A stretch of DNA of 64,000 nucleotides. Origin: Segatella copri. GTDB lineage: Bacteria > Bacteroidota > Bacteroidia > Bacteroidales > Bacteroidaceae. Shown piece by piece: positions 1-7,172 of the stretch; position 1 is the first letter of the stretch; the number at the start of each line of letters is the position of its first letter. The notes under the pieces were generated by a model. It was not told the origin of the DNA. It saw nothing but the letters and a program-made list of their open reading frames with translations, and did not search any database. The stretch spans positions 1 through 64,000 of the forward strand of contig NZ_VZCB01000094.1 in NCBI RefSeq assembly GCF_009494395.1. The letters run 5' to 3'. The translations under genes and the position numbers were made by a program.

Positions 1-53
1 TGTAAAGACAGCGATGTCAAAGCCGAGCATTACTAATTGCCCGAACACTTTCT
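1..53 (+). rRNA. 23S ribosomal RNA, 3' end (partial)
   Basis: The first ~50 bases match the conserved 3' terminus of bacterial 23S rRNA. The core AGCGATG, a short spacer, then TACTAAT at 31-37 occur in the same order and spacing as the end of E. coli 23S rRNA. The gene enters from the left edge. The 3' boundary is estimated from that alignment and may be off by a few bases. A 5S gene follows about 130 bp later, so this is the tail of an rRNA operon. Confidence 0.8.
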
Positions 54-180
54 TTCAATAAGTTCATAGTTTCAACTGTATGAACAGTCTGAATGAGTGG
101 TAGAAAAGATTAATCACTAATCACTACTCACTAATCATTTCTTATACGTTTGCTTGTGTGCAAATACGTCATAACCCATT

Positions 181-293
<113 letters not shown>

Positions 294-300
294 TTTCATC

Positions 301-340
301 AAGAGCCTCAGATTTCGAAAGATTTCTGAGGCTTTTTTGT
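301..340 (+). terminator. rRNA operon terminator
   Basis: The inverted arms GCCTCAGA (305-312) and TCTGAGGC (325-332) are followed directly by a run of T. This is a classic intrinsic terminator placed just after 5S rRNA. Confidence 0.85.
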
Positions 341-600
341 TTTCCCACTGCTTTTTCTTTTTCCCACTGATTTTTCTTCTGTTTTACCTTTTTATCTTTT
401 TCCCACAGATTTCACAGATGCACACAGATTTTTCTTCTGCTTTACCTTTTTACCTTTTTCCTACAGATTTCACAGATGCCCACAGATTTTTATTCTTTGT
501 TGATGAGAAGGATTTTGTGCGTAATCTTTTCTGCTTTTCTCTAGTATAATCTGTTTTCTTGGGATTTTATGTTCTTTTATGAAAAAAAATGAGAGAAAAA
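341..600. repeat. T-rich intergenic spacer with imperfect ~58-bp tandem repeat
   Basis: No gene is supported between the rRNA terminator and the promoter at about 601. The stretch is made of imperfect tandem copies of a T-rich unit: a CCCACAGATTTCACAGATG block with a TTTTTCTTCTG-type and TTTACCTTTTTA-type tail. Copies begin near 401 and 459 (period 58). Degenerate copies beginning TTTCCCACTG lie near 341 and 360. The 70-aa reading frames across it are low-complexity (F/L/S) and not credible. Confidence 0.6.
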
Positions 601-631
601 CTTGTAGTTACAATATATTTTATTACTTTTG
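601..631 (+). promoter_or_regulatory. Bacteroidota-type promoter for the DUF2795 gene
   Basis: TTG at 602-604 and TACTTTTG at 624-631 are separated by 19 bp. This matches the Bacteroidota sigma-ABfr form (TTTG, 19-21 bp, TAnnTTTG). The coding start lies 35 bp downstream. Confidence 0.75.
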
Positions 632-665
632 CAGCCAAATTCATAAAACGTTAAATAATTAAGCT

Positions 666-887
666 ATGTATTGGACACTTGAATTAGCTTCAAAGCTTGA
701 AGATGCACCATGGCCTGCAACAAAAGAAGAGTTGATTGACTATGCAACTCGTTCTGGTGCGCCTCTGGAAGTTCTGGAGAATTTGCAGGAAATAGAGGAC
801 GAAGGGGATGTTTACGAAAGCATCGAAGACATCTGGCCTGATTATCCTTCAAAGGATGATTTCCTCTGGAATGACGACGAATATTAA
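666..887 (+). CDS. DUF2795 domain small protein
   Basis: This is a 73-residue acidic protein. Its middle, with the pattern PWPATKEELIDYA, GAPLEVLENL and VYESIEDIW, fits the DUF2795 family, whose function is unknown to me. It has no signal peptide or membrane segment and is probably cytoplasmic. It is a single-gene unit, with a good promoter at 601-631 and a terminator right behind it. The antisense frame 664-852 is a shadow. The family call is from memory of the motif. Confidence 0.85.
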   Translation: MYWTLELASKLEDAPWPATKEELIDYATRSGAPLEVLENLQEIEDEGDVYESIEDIWPDYPSKDDFLWNDDEY

Positions 888-898
888 AGTCGATGATA

Positions 899-930
899 GG
901 GCTGCTCTTTTCTTAGGGCAGCCTTTTTCA
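899..930 (+). terminator. Intrinsic terminator after DUF2795 gene
   Basis: GGCTGC (900-905) pairs with GCAGCC (918-923) and is followed by a T-run. Confidence 0.8.
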
Positions 931-972
931 TTTTTATATATAATAAAATCGTGTTTCTTCCGTTATTAGATT

Positions 973-1908
973 GTGTTTAAAAGATTTATCATATTATGTT
1001 TGGTGCTGGCGGATGCCCTGTGTTCCTGGGCGCAGTATGACCCTTCTTTCAGTCATTACTTCGACATGGAACCTTCCTTTAATCCGGCAGCAGTGGGTAA
1101 GCAGGCAAAACTGAACGTGACGGCTGCTTACGCTCTGGATATGGCAGGATTCGAACACAATCCCCGTACGATGTATGTGGCTGCGGATATGCCTCTTTAT
1201 GCGCTGAAAAACTATCATGGCGTGGGAATCAACCTGATGAACGACCAGATTGGTCTTTTCACTCATCAGCGTCTTTCCTTGCAGTATTCTCTGAAGCGAC
1301 CGCTCCTGGGGGGTATGCTGGGTATAGGATTGCAGGGTGGCATGATCAGCGAGAAGTTTGACGGTAGCAAGGTGGATGCCGGAGAGTCTGGTGACCCTGC
1401 TCTTGCCACCTCCGATGTTAATGGTAGTGGCATGGATTTGGGCGTAGGTCTTTATTATATGCGCGGACCTTGGTATGTGGGACTTTCAGCTCAACATCTG
1501 ACTTCTCCCACCATCGAACTGGGAGAAACCAATGAAATGAAGATAGATGCCGTATATTATTTGACAGGTGGATACAATATTCAGTTGAGAAATCCGTTCT
1601 TAAAAATAAAATCGTCTATGTTGGTGAAGTATGACGGAACCACCTGGCGAGGAGATGTGACAGGCAGACTGGTCTACCAATATGACAAGAAGCTGCTGTA
1701 TGGCGGTGCTACCTACAGTCCTGACCATTCTGTAACGCTTCTCTTGGGCGGTAGTTTTCATGGGGTAGTCCTTGGATATAGCTACGAATTCTATACCTCG
1801 TCTATAAGTGCCGGAAATGGCAGTCATGAACTCTTCATCGGTTATCAGACAGACATCAATCTGGTGAAAAAAGGAAAGAACAAACATATGAGTGTACGAA
1901 TACTCTGA
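973..1908 (+). CDS. porP: Type IX secretion outer-membrane protein PorP/SprF family
   Basis: The protein has 311 residues with an N-terminal signal peptide (about residues 1-21, ending SWAQ). It then shows the family opening YDPSFSHYFDMEPSFNPAAVGK, followed by alternating beta-strand segments expected of an outer-membrane barrel. PorP/SprF proteins are outer-membrane partners of the type IX secretion and gliding machinery. The gene heads the cluster porP-porK-porL-porM-porN, the order known from Porphyromonas gingivalis, which supports the name. The start appears to be GTG at 973, since no ATG precedes the signal peptide in frame. No TAnnTTTG promoter is obvious in the 85 bp upstream. Confidence 0.88.
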   Translation: MFKRFIILCLVLADALCSWAQYDPSFSHYFDMEPSFNPAAVGKQAKLNVTAAYALDMAGFEHNPRTMYVAADMPLYALKNYHGVGINLMNDQIGLFTHQRLSLQYSLKRPLLGGMLGIGLQGGMISEKFDGSKVDAGESGDPALATSDVNGSGMDLGVGLYYMRGPWYVGLSAQHLTSPTIELGETNEMKIDAVYYLTGGYNIQLRNPFLKIKSSMLVKYDGTTWRGDVTGRLVYQYDKKLLYGGATYSPDHSVTLLLGGSFHGVVLGYSYEFYTSSISAGNGSHELFIGYQTDINLVKKGKNKHMSVRIL

Positions 1909-1945
1909 CAAGAGTGGATATGCAGGAATAAATAATATAAGACTC

Positions 1946-3412
1946 ATGAATATGAAAAAGAATATATTGCTTCTAGGTACATTGATTGCTGTCTTGACGC
2001 TGAGCAGTTGCTTCGGTGCCAAGTATACTTCAATGGCTGGCAGAGGCGGTGAGGTTGTTGGCGTTAGTGGTAAGAGTTTTGACGAGCCAGCCCCTTTTGG
2101 TATGGTAAAGGTGAACCGTGGCTTTCTGAAAATGGGTTTGGAAAGTCAGGATTCCCTATGGGGACAGAAGACTCCGAGAAAAGATGTATCTGTAGATGGA
2201 TTCTGGATGGATGATACAGAAATCACCAATTCAGAATATAAGCAGTTTGTGGCTTATGTGAGAGACTCTATCCTTCGTACCCGTCTGGCTGATCCAGCCT
2301 ACGGTGGTGATGAAACCTATATGATTACCGAGGATAAGAATGGTAATCCTGTTCCTCCAAGAGTAAACTGGAAGAAAATGTTGCCAAAGAAACCGAATGA
2401 GGATGAAATGCGAGCATACGAAAGTCTGTATGAAACCAATCCCGTGACCGGCGAAAAGCTGATAGACTGGCGACAGCTCAACTACAAATACGAAATCTAC
2501 GACTATTCGGCAGCAGCCCTTCGCAGAAACCGTATCAATCCTAAGGAACGTAACCTGAACACGGATGTTACCGTGAATCCAGACGAAGTGGTGATGATTT
2601 CCAAGGATACTGCTTATATCGATGATGAAGGAAGAATCATCAGCGAAACCATCAACCGTCCGTTGAGCGGACCTTGGGATTTCCTGAATACCTATATCGT
2701 GAATGTCTATCCTGATACTACCTGTTGGGTAAACGACTTCCGCAATACGGAAAGCGAAATTTATCTGAGAAGTTATTTCAGTAATCCTGCCTATAATGAC
2801 TATCCGGTCGTGGGCGTGACATGGGAACAGGCAAATGCCTTCTGTGCATGGCGTACCGATTATCTGCTGAAAGGTCTGGGACCGGAAGCCAGATTCGTAC
2901 AGCGTTACCGTCTGCCTACTGAAGCAGAGTGGGAGTTTGCAGCAAGAGGCAAAAACCAGAGTGAATTCCCTTGGGACAATCAGGATGTGAAGAATGGAGA
3001 CGGCTGTTACTATGCTAACTTCAAGCCAGACCGCGGTAACTATACCAAGGATGGAAATCTGATAACGAGTAAGGTAGGTATTTACTCTCCAAACTCAAAC
3101 GGACTCTTCGATATGGCGGGAAACGTGGCAGAATGGACCAGTACCGTTTATACAGAGGCGGGTGTTGACGCCATGAACGACTTGAATCCGGAACTGAAAT
3201 ACAATGCAGCCAAGGAAGATCCTTACCGATTGAAAAAGAAGAGTGTGAGAGGAGGTTCATGGAAAGATCCTGAATCGTTTATCCGTTCGGCATGGCGCTC
3301 CTGGGAATATCAGAACCAGCCACGTTCGTATATCGGATTCCGTTGCGTAAGAAGTCTGGCTACTACATCGAGTGCCAAGCAGAAACCATCAAGAAATAAG
3401 AATAGGAGATAA
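1946..3412 (+). CDS. porK: Type IX secretion lipoprotein PorK/GldK (FGE-sulfatase fold)
   Basis: Starting at ATG 1946 gives 488 residues with a lipoprotein signal (lipobox LSSC, cysteine 22). An upstream in-frame ATG at 1892 overlaps porP and would spoil the signal peptide. The body has the formylglycine-generating-enzyme fold signatures: DGFWMDDTEITNSEY, YRLPTEAEWEFAARG, GLFDMAGNVAEWT, and a C-terminal RGGSW...GFRCVR. GldK/PorK lipoproteins form, with GldN/PorN, the periplasmic ring attached to the outer membrane. Only 5 bp separate it from porL, so co-transcription is expected. Confidence 0.93.
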   Translation: MNMKKNILLLGTLIAVLTLSSCFGAKYTSMAGRGGEVVGVSGKSFDEPAPFGMVKVNRGFLKMGLESQDSLWGQKTPRKDVSVDGFWMDDTEITNSEYKQFVAYVRDSILRTRLADPAYGGDETYMITEDKNGNPVPPRVNWKKMLPKKPNEDEMRAYESLYETNPVTGEKLIDWRQLNYKYEIYDYSAAALRRNRINPKERNLNTDVTVNPDEVVMISKDTAYIDDEGRIISETINRPLSGPWDFLNTYIVNVYPDTTCWVNDFRNTESEIYLRSYFSNPAYNDYPVVGVTWEQANAFCAWRTDYLLKGLGPEARFVQRYRLPTEAEWEFAARGKNQSEFPWDNQDVKNGDGCYYANFKPDRGNYTKDGNLITSKVGIYSPNSNGLFDMAGNVAEWTSTVYTEAGVDAMNDLNPELKYNAAKEDPYRLKKKSVRGGSWKDPESFIRSAWRSWEYQNQPRSYIGFRCVRSLATTSSAKQKPSRNKNRR

Positions 3413-3417
3413 TCAAA

Positions 3418-4143
3418 ATGGGTGACTATAGTAAATATAATATTGTCTATCGTCTGCAGAAGTGGATGGATAGCGTTCCGGGACAGACTTTCCTGAACTA
3501 TGCATATAGTTGGGGTGCGAGTATCGTTATTGCTGGTACTCTCTTCACGTTGACGCATCTTCCCGGAGCCAAACTGATGATCTTCCTGGGAATGGGCACT
3601 GAGATTATCGTGTTCTTCCTGTCAGCTTTCGACCGTCCTTTCGATAAGACTGCTGAAGGTAGAGATCTTCCCACTCATGTGACGGAGGAATATCTGGAGG
3701 GCGATAAAGTAGAATACCAGGACAAGAATGTGGCAGCTTCTACCATAGGAGCGTCTTCTTCTCCAATTGCTGGTATTGCCAACCAGGCTTCCCAAATAGT
3801 TCAGACGGATGCCTTGGCAGAAATGCAGGTAGCTTCTGAGGAAATGCAGAAAGTGCAGAGCAGCTATGTGGATGAACTGAAGAATCTGGTAGATACCCTT
3901 GGCAAGGTTAATGAGCAGAGCTCCCGTCTGACTCGTGACAGCGAGGAGATTGAAAACCTGAACCGCACGCTTACCGGTATTACCAAGGTTTATGAGATGC
4001 AGTTGAAAAGTGCCAGTCAGCAGATTGGTACCATCGATCAGATCAATGAACAGACCCGGAAGATGGCTCAGCAGATAGAGCAACTGAACAGCATTTATGC
4101 ACGTATGATTGCAGCGATGACCGCAAACTTAAAAGAAAAATAA
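3418..4143 (+). CDS. porL: Type IX secretion inner-membrane motor protein PorL/GldL
   Basis: The protein has 241 residues. Two membrane helices lie near the N-terminus (about 27-46 and 51-70). The second contains the conserved glutamate of the family (E62 in GMGTEIIVFFLSAF), the residue implicated in proton use by the GldL-GldM motor. A long coiled-coil cytoplasmic tail follows (about residues 120-240, rich in E, Q and K). PorL forms the stator-like ring around the PorM helices. Its stop codon abuts the porM start (4143/4144). Confidence 0.93.
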   Translation: MGDYSKYNIVYRLQKWMDSVPGQTFLNYAYSWGASIVIAGTLFTLTHLPGAKLMIFLGMGTEIIVFFLSAFDRPFDKTAEGRDLPTHVTEEYLEGDKVEYQDKNVAASTIGASSSPIAGIANQASQIVQTDALAEMQVASEEMQKVQSSYVDELKNLVDTLGKVNEQSSRLTRDSEEIENLNRTLTGITKVYEMQLKSASQQIGTIDQINEQTRKMAQQIEQLNSIYARMIAAMTANLKEK

Positions 4144-5229
4144 ATGGCAATAAAGAAAAGACCGATATCACCACGCCAGAAGATGATCAATCTAATGTAT
4201 GTCGTCTTGATGGCTATGTTGGCACTGAATACTCCTACAGAAGAGGAACTCGGTGTCAAGGGAAAGTCGTTGATGGAGAAGGTGAAGAGAAGTTTGCTGG
4301 ATGAGCCGAGAAAGGGCGACGAGAAGAAGAAGGATGTGAAACTCGTAGAACTGAATGTAAGCGAAATGGATGCCTTCGTGATTCCTGAAAAGACAACCCT
4401 GTATGCCGGTGAGCGTTTCAATTCACATGTGGTGATGGCGGCTGTGGATAGTACCCAGCGACCTGAAATTTATGTCAATGGCAGTCGGCTTCAGGCTGCT
4501 GATGGTAGATATAGCTTTACTGCTGGTGGGGTAGGAGAACACCGGTTTAGTGGTTATATCCTGATGAAAGGTAAGGATGGCGAGGAAATCCGTCGTAACT
4601 TCAGTCAGAAATATACCGTATTGCCTGTTCCTAATACAGCTACCGTTGCTGCCGACCTGATGAACGTGCTCTATGCAGGCTATGCCAATCCTATCAGTAT
4701 CAGCGTTCCTGGTGTTCCGGCAAATGCCATTTCTGCAACCATGACAGGCGGTTCTTTCGTAGCTAAGGGCAATGGTCATTTCGTGGCTACACCTTCAGCG
4801 GTGGGTAAGGATGTTACCATCCATGTGACAGCCCGCGATAAGGGACAGGTGAGAAGTCTGCCTCCATTCGTTTTCCATGTAAGAAAACTTCCTGATCCAA
4901 CCGCCTATATTGCGATGGGAACAGACAGATTCAAAGGTGGTGCCCTATCGAAAGGTGCTCTGATGGGTGCAACAACCATTCATGCTGCCATTGATGACGG
5001 ACTTCTCGATATTCCATTCAAGGTGTTGGGTTTCGAGACCGTTTTCTTTGACAACATGGGAAATGCTATCCCGCTGGCTTCAGCCGGTTCCAACTTCTCT
5101 GACCGACAGCGCGAAGAGTTCAGAAAACTCTCCCGCAACCGAAGATTCTATATTTCGCATATCAAGGCTGTAGGTCCAGACGGAATTACCCGAAACCTGC
5201 CGGCTGCGATGGAAGTAATCGTCAGGTAA
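4144..5229 (+). CDS. porM: Type IX secretion motor shaft protein PorM/GldM, short form
   Basis: The N-terminus ISPRQKMINLMYVVLMAMLALN is the conserved cytoplasmic anchor and single membrane helix of GldM/PorM. The C-terminal ~290 residues read as the beta-rich periplasmic domains, including FETVFFDNMGNAIPLASAGSNF and FYISHIKAVGPDG. The protein is only 361 residues, while GldM/PorM are usually above 500. After the helix, only a ~40-residue charged linker (TPTEEELGVKGKSLMEKVKR, then K/E/D-rich) precedes the beta domains. The helical D1 domain is therefore apparently absent. The frame is uninterrupted, so this is not a visible frameshift. In the cell it spans the periplasm and links the PorL motor to the PorK/PorN ring. 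Confidence 0.9.
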   Translation: MAIKKRPISPRQKMINLMYVVLMAMLALNTPTEEELGVKGKSLMEKVKRSLLDEPRKGDEKKKDVKLVELNVSEMDAFVIPEKTTLYAGERFNSHVVMAAVDSTQRPEIYVNGSRLQAADGRYSFTAGGVGEHRFSGYILMKGKDGEEIRRNFSQKYTVLPVPNTATVAADLMNVLYAGYANPISISVPGVPANAISATMTGGSFVAKGNGHFVATPSAVGKDVTIHVTARDKGQVRSLPPFVFHVRKLPDPTAYIAMGTDRFKGGALSKGALMGATTIHAAIDDGLLDIPFKVLGFETVFFDNMGNAIPLASAGSNFSDRQREEFRKLSRNRRFYISHIKAVGPDGITRNLPAAMEVIVR

Positions 5230-5256
5230 GTGAAGAATTCAAATGCTTTGCTAATC

Positions 5257-5292
5257 ATAAAGTTCAAAGTTCAAATTTCAATGTTCAAAGTA
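5257..5292 (+). repeat. Short GTTCAAA direct repeats before porN
   Basis: The spacer between the end of porM and the likely porN ATG contains three GTTCAAA copies: AAAGTTCAAAGTTCAAATTT, then ATGTTCAAAG. They read in frame from a GTG at 5230 (an added KFKVQISMFKV stretch), but they look like a simple repeat rather than protein-coding sequence. Confidence 0.5.
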
Positions 5293-6351
5293 ATGAAAAA
5301 GATATTATTCATAATCATGCTCTTGGGAATGACGCAGGGTATTATAGCTCAGCCTCAGGCTCGCAGACAGCAGGCACAGCAGAAGGCTCAGCAGTCTAAT
5401 GCCAACAACATGACTACCCGTGCGCAGATTTCCTTTCCTACTGCAGCCCCAATGGATGAGGATGTGGTATGGAGAAGAGATATCTACCGTGAGTTGGATC
5501 TCAATGAGGATGCCAATGCAGGATTGTATTATCCGGTAGAGCCAATTGGTAACCAGATGAATCTCTTTACATCAATATTCAGACTGATGATGACTGGCAA
5601 GATTAACGTCTATCAGTATCGTATGGATGGAAACGAGAGTTTTGCTGCTGCCGACCGTGTGCAGCCGTTGGCTTTCCTGGACAACTACCATATATATTAT
5701 GAAAAGCAGAATAACGGTAGAATCAAGTTGGATAACAGTGATATTCCTTCCAGTGAGGTGAAAGCCTATTATATCAAGGAGTCTACCTATTACGACCAGC
5801 GCTCGGCTACTTTCCATACCAAGGTGCTGGCACTTTGTCCTATCATGACACGTGATGACGACTTCGGAGATGGTGGTACCAAGTATCCTCTCTTCTGGGT
5901 GAAATATGATGATCTGGCTCCTTTCCTTGCCAAGCAGCAGATGATGACCAGCAATCTGAACAATGCTGCGGTGATGAGCGTGGATGATTATTTTATACGT
6001 ACCCAATATAAGGGAAAGATTTACAAGACCAATAATATGTTGGGTAAGACTTTGGCGCAATACTGTCCCAATGATTCTGCAATGACAAAGGAACAGAAGC
6101 GCATAGAAGCAGAATTGGCTGCTTTCGAAAAGAATGTATGGGGCAATCAGGCTAAGAAGGATTCACTCGACAGCATTGCCAATGCAGCCAATGCGGTGAA
6201 GGGAAAGGCTAAGGTGAAGAACCGTAGAGCTGGTGGCAGTTCTTCTGTGAGAGCTTCCAAGTCTGCTTCTGTCAAGACTCGCCGACCGAAGAGTAGTTCC
6301 TCTTCTTCCAATGGTTCTGCACGTGTAACGGTTCGTCGTGAACGCCATTAA
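5293..6351 (+). CDS. porN: Type IX secretion protein PorN/GldN
   Basis: ATG at 5293 gives 352 residues beginning MKKILFIIMLLGMTQGIIAQ, a clean signal peptide. The longer GTG frame from 5230 would put 21 residues before it. The family core is visible: MDEDVVWRRDIYRELDLNEDANAGLYYP, NLFTSIFRLMMTGKINVYQY and KYPLFWVKYDDLAPF. GldN/PorN binds the GldK/PorK lipoprotein ring under the outer membrane. The last ~65 residues are a basic, serine-rich low-complexity tail. The gene is last of the porPKLMN set, with a small barrel gene 50 bp downstream. Confidence 0.92.
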   Translation: MKKILFIIMLLGMTQGIIAQPQARRQQAQQKAQQSNANNMTTRAQISFPTAAPMDEDVVWRRDIYRELDLNEDANAGLYYPVEPIGNQMNLFTSIFRLMMTGKINVYQYRMDGNESFAAADRVQPLAFLDNYHIYYEKQNNGRIKLDNSDIPSSEVKAYYIKESTYYDQRSATFHTKVLALCPIMTRDDDFGDGGTKYPLFWVKYDDLAPFLAKQQMMTSNLNNAAVMSVDDYFIRTQYKGKIYKTNNMLGKTLAQYCPNDSAMTKEQKRIEAELAAFEKNVWGNQAKKDSLDSIANAANAVKGKAKVKNRRAGGSSSVRASKSASVKTRRPKSSSSSSNGSARVTVRRERH

Positions 6352-6401
6352 AAATGAGGATAAGAATGTTTTTTATTAACAGAATAAATAAAAAAGAGAA
6401 A

Positions 6402-7034
6402 ATGAAAAAAGTTTTATCAATTGTATTCCTGGTGGCAGCCATGCTGTTTGCCTCAAATGCCAATGCCCAAATCAAGTTTGGTTTGAAGGGTGGTTTGAAT
6501 GTGACAAGCATGTCATTCAGCGAGGATGTATTCGATGCTTCCAACAAGACTGGCTTCTTTGTTGGTCCTATGGTGAAGGTTACTGTGCCTATCGTTGGAT
6601 TGAGCTTCGATGCTGCAGCTTTGTACGACCAGAAAGAAGCTGATGTCAAGTATGCCGCAGAAGGTGAGCTTGGTAAGGTTAACGTGAAGCAGCAGTCTAT
6701 CAACATTCCTGTGAACGTACGTTACGGATTCGGCTTGAGCAGCTTGGCTAATATATTCCTCTTTGCTGGTCCACAGTGGGGCATCAACGTGGGAGACAAG
6801 AACTTTAAGTGGAATGAGACAAGCAGCTATTCTTTGAAGAAGTCTAACTTCAGTGTAAACGTAGGTGCCGGTGTAACCTTGTTGAATCATCTTCAGGTTT
6901 CAGCAAACTACAACATCGCTTGCGGCAAGTCTGCTGATGCCAGTCTTTCTAAAGCACTTGATGCAGCAGCTAATGCCGGTAAGGACAAGAGCCACAACAA
7001 TTCCTGGCAGATTGCCTTGGGTTACTGGTTCTAA
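6402..7034 (+). CDS. Outer-membrane beta-barrel porin-family protein
   Basis: ATG at 6402 gives 210 residues with a signal peptide (MKKVLSIVFLVAAMLFASNANA, mature from Q). Repeated amphipathic strands follow, such as IKFGLKGGLNVTSM, FFVGPMVKVTVP and FSVNVGAGVTLL. It ends in aromatic F (ALGYWF), typical of outer-membrane barrels. It resembles the PF13568-type small barrels of Bacteroidota, of which PorT is one member, but I see nothing specific for PorT. It probably shares the por transcript, since it precedes the first clear terminator. Its role is unknown. Confidence 0.8.
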   Translation: MKKVLSIVFLVAAMLFASNANAQIKFGLKGGLNVTSMSFSEDVFDASNKTGFFVGPMVKVTVPIVGLSFDAAALYDQKEADVKYAAEGELGKVNVKQQSINIPVNVRYGFGLSSLANIFLFAGPQWGINVGDKNFKWNETSSYSLKKSNFSVNVGAGVTLLNHLQVSANYNIACGKSADASLSKALDAAANAGKDKSHNNSWQIALGYWF

Positions 7035-7074
7035 CCAAAGACAAGAAGAGGTCTATACCTATTAAAATATTTAA

Positions 7075-7112
7075 AAGCAGGTATCCAATGATGGATATCT
7101 GCTTTTTTTTTG
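7075..7112 (+). terminator. Intrinsic terminator of the por cluster
   Basis: GCAGGTATCC (7077-7086) pairs with GGATATCTGC (7093-7102), followed by nine T residues. Confidence 0.88.
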
Positions 7113-7113
7113 C

Positions 7114-7121
7114 TAACTTTG
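7114..7121 (+). promoter_or_regulatory. priA promoter -7 element
   Basis: TAACTTTG matches TAnnTTTG. There is no convincing TTTG about 20 bp upstream, where the por terminator lies. Confidence 0.5.
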
Positions 7122-7172
7122 CAAAACGAATGCTCCTAAGTGGAGCATCCCATCGTTTCAGAAGATAAAGAT

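Noticed and set aside
5230..5292. Longer PorN starting at GTG 5230
   Set aside because: It would place 21 residues from a repeat in front of a clean signal peptide beginning at ATG 5293.
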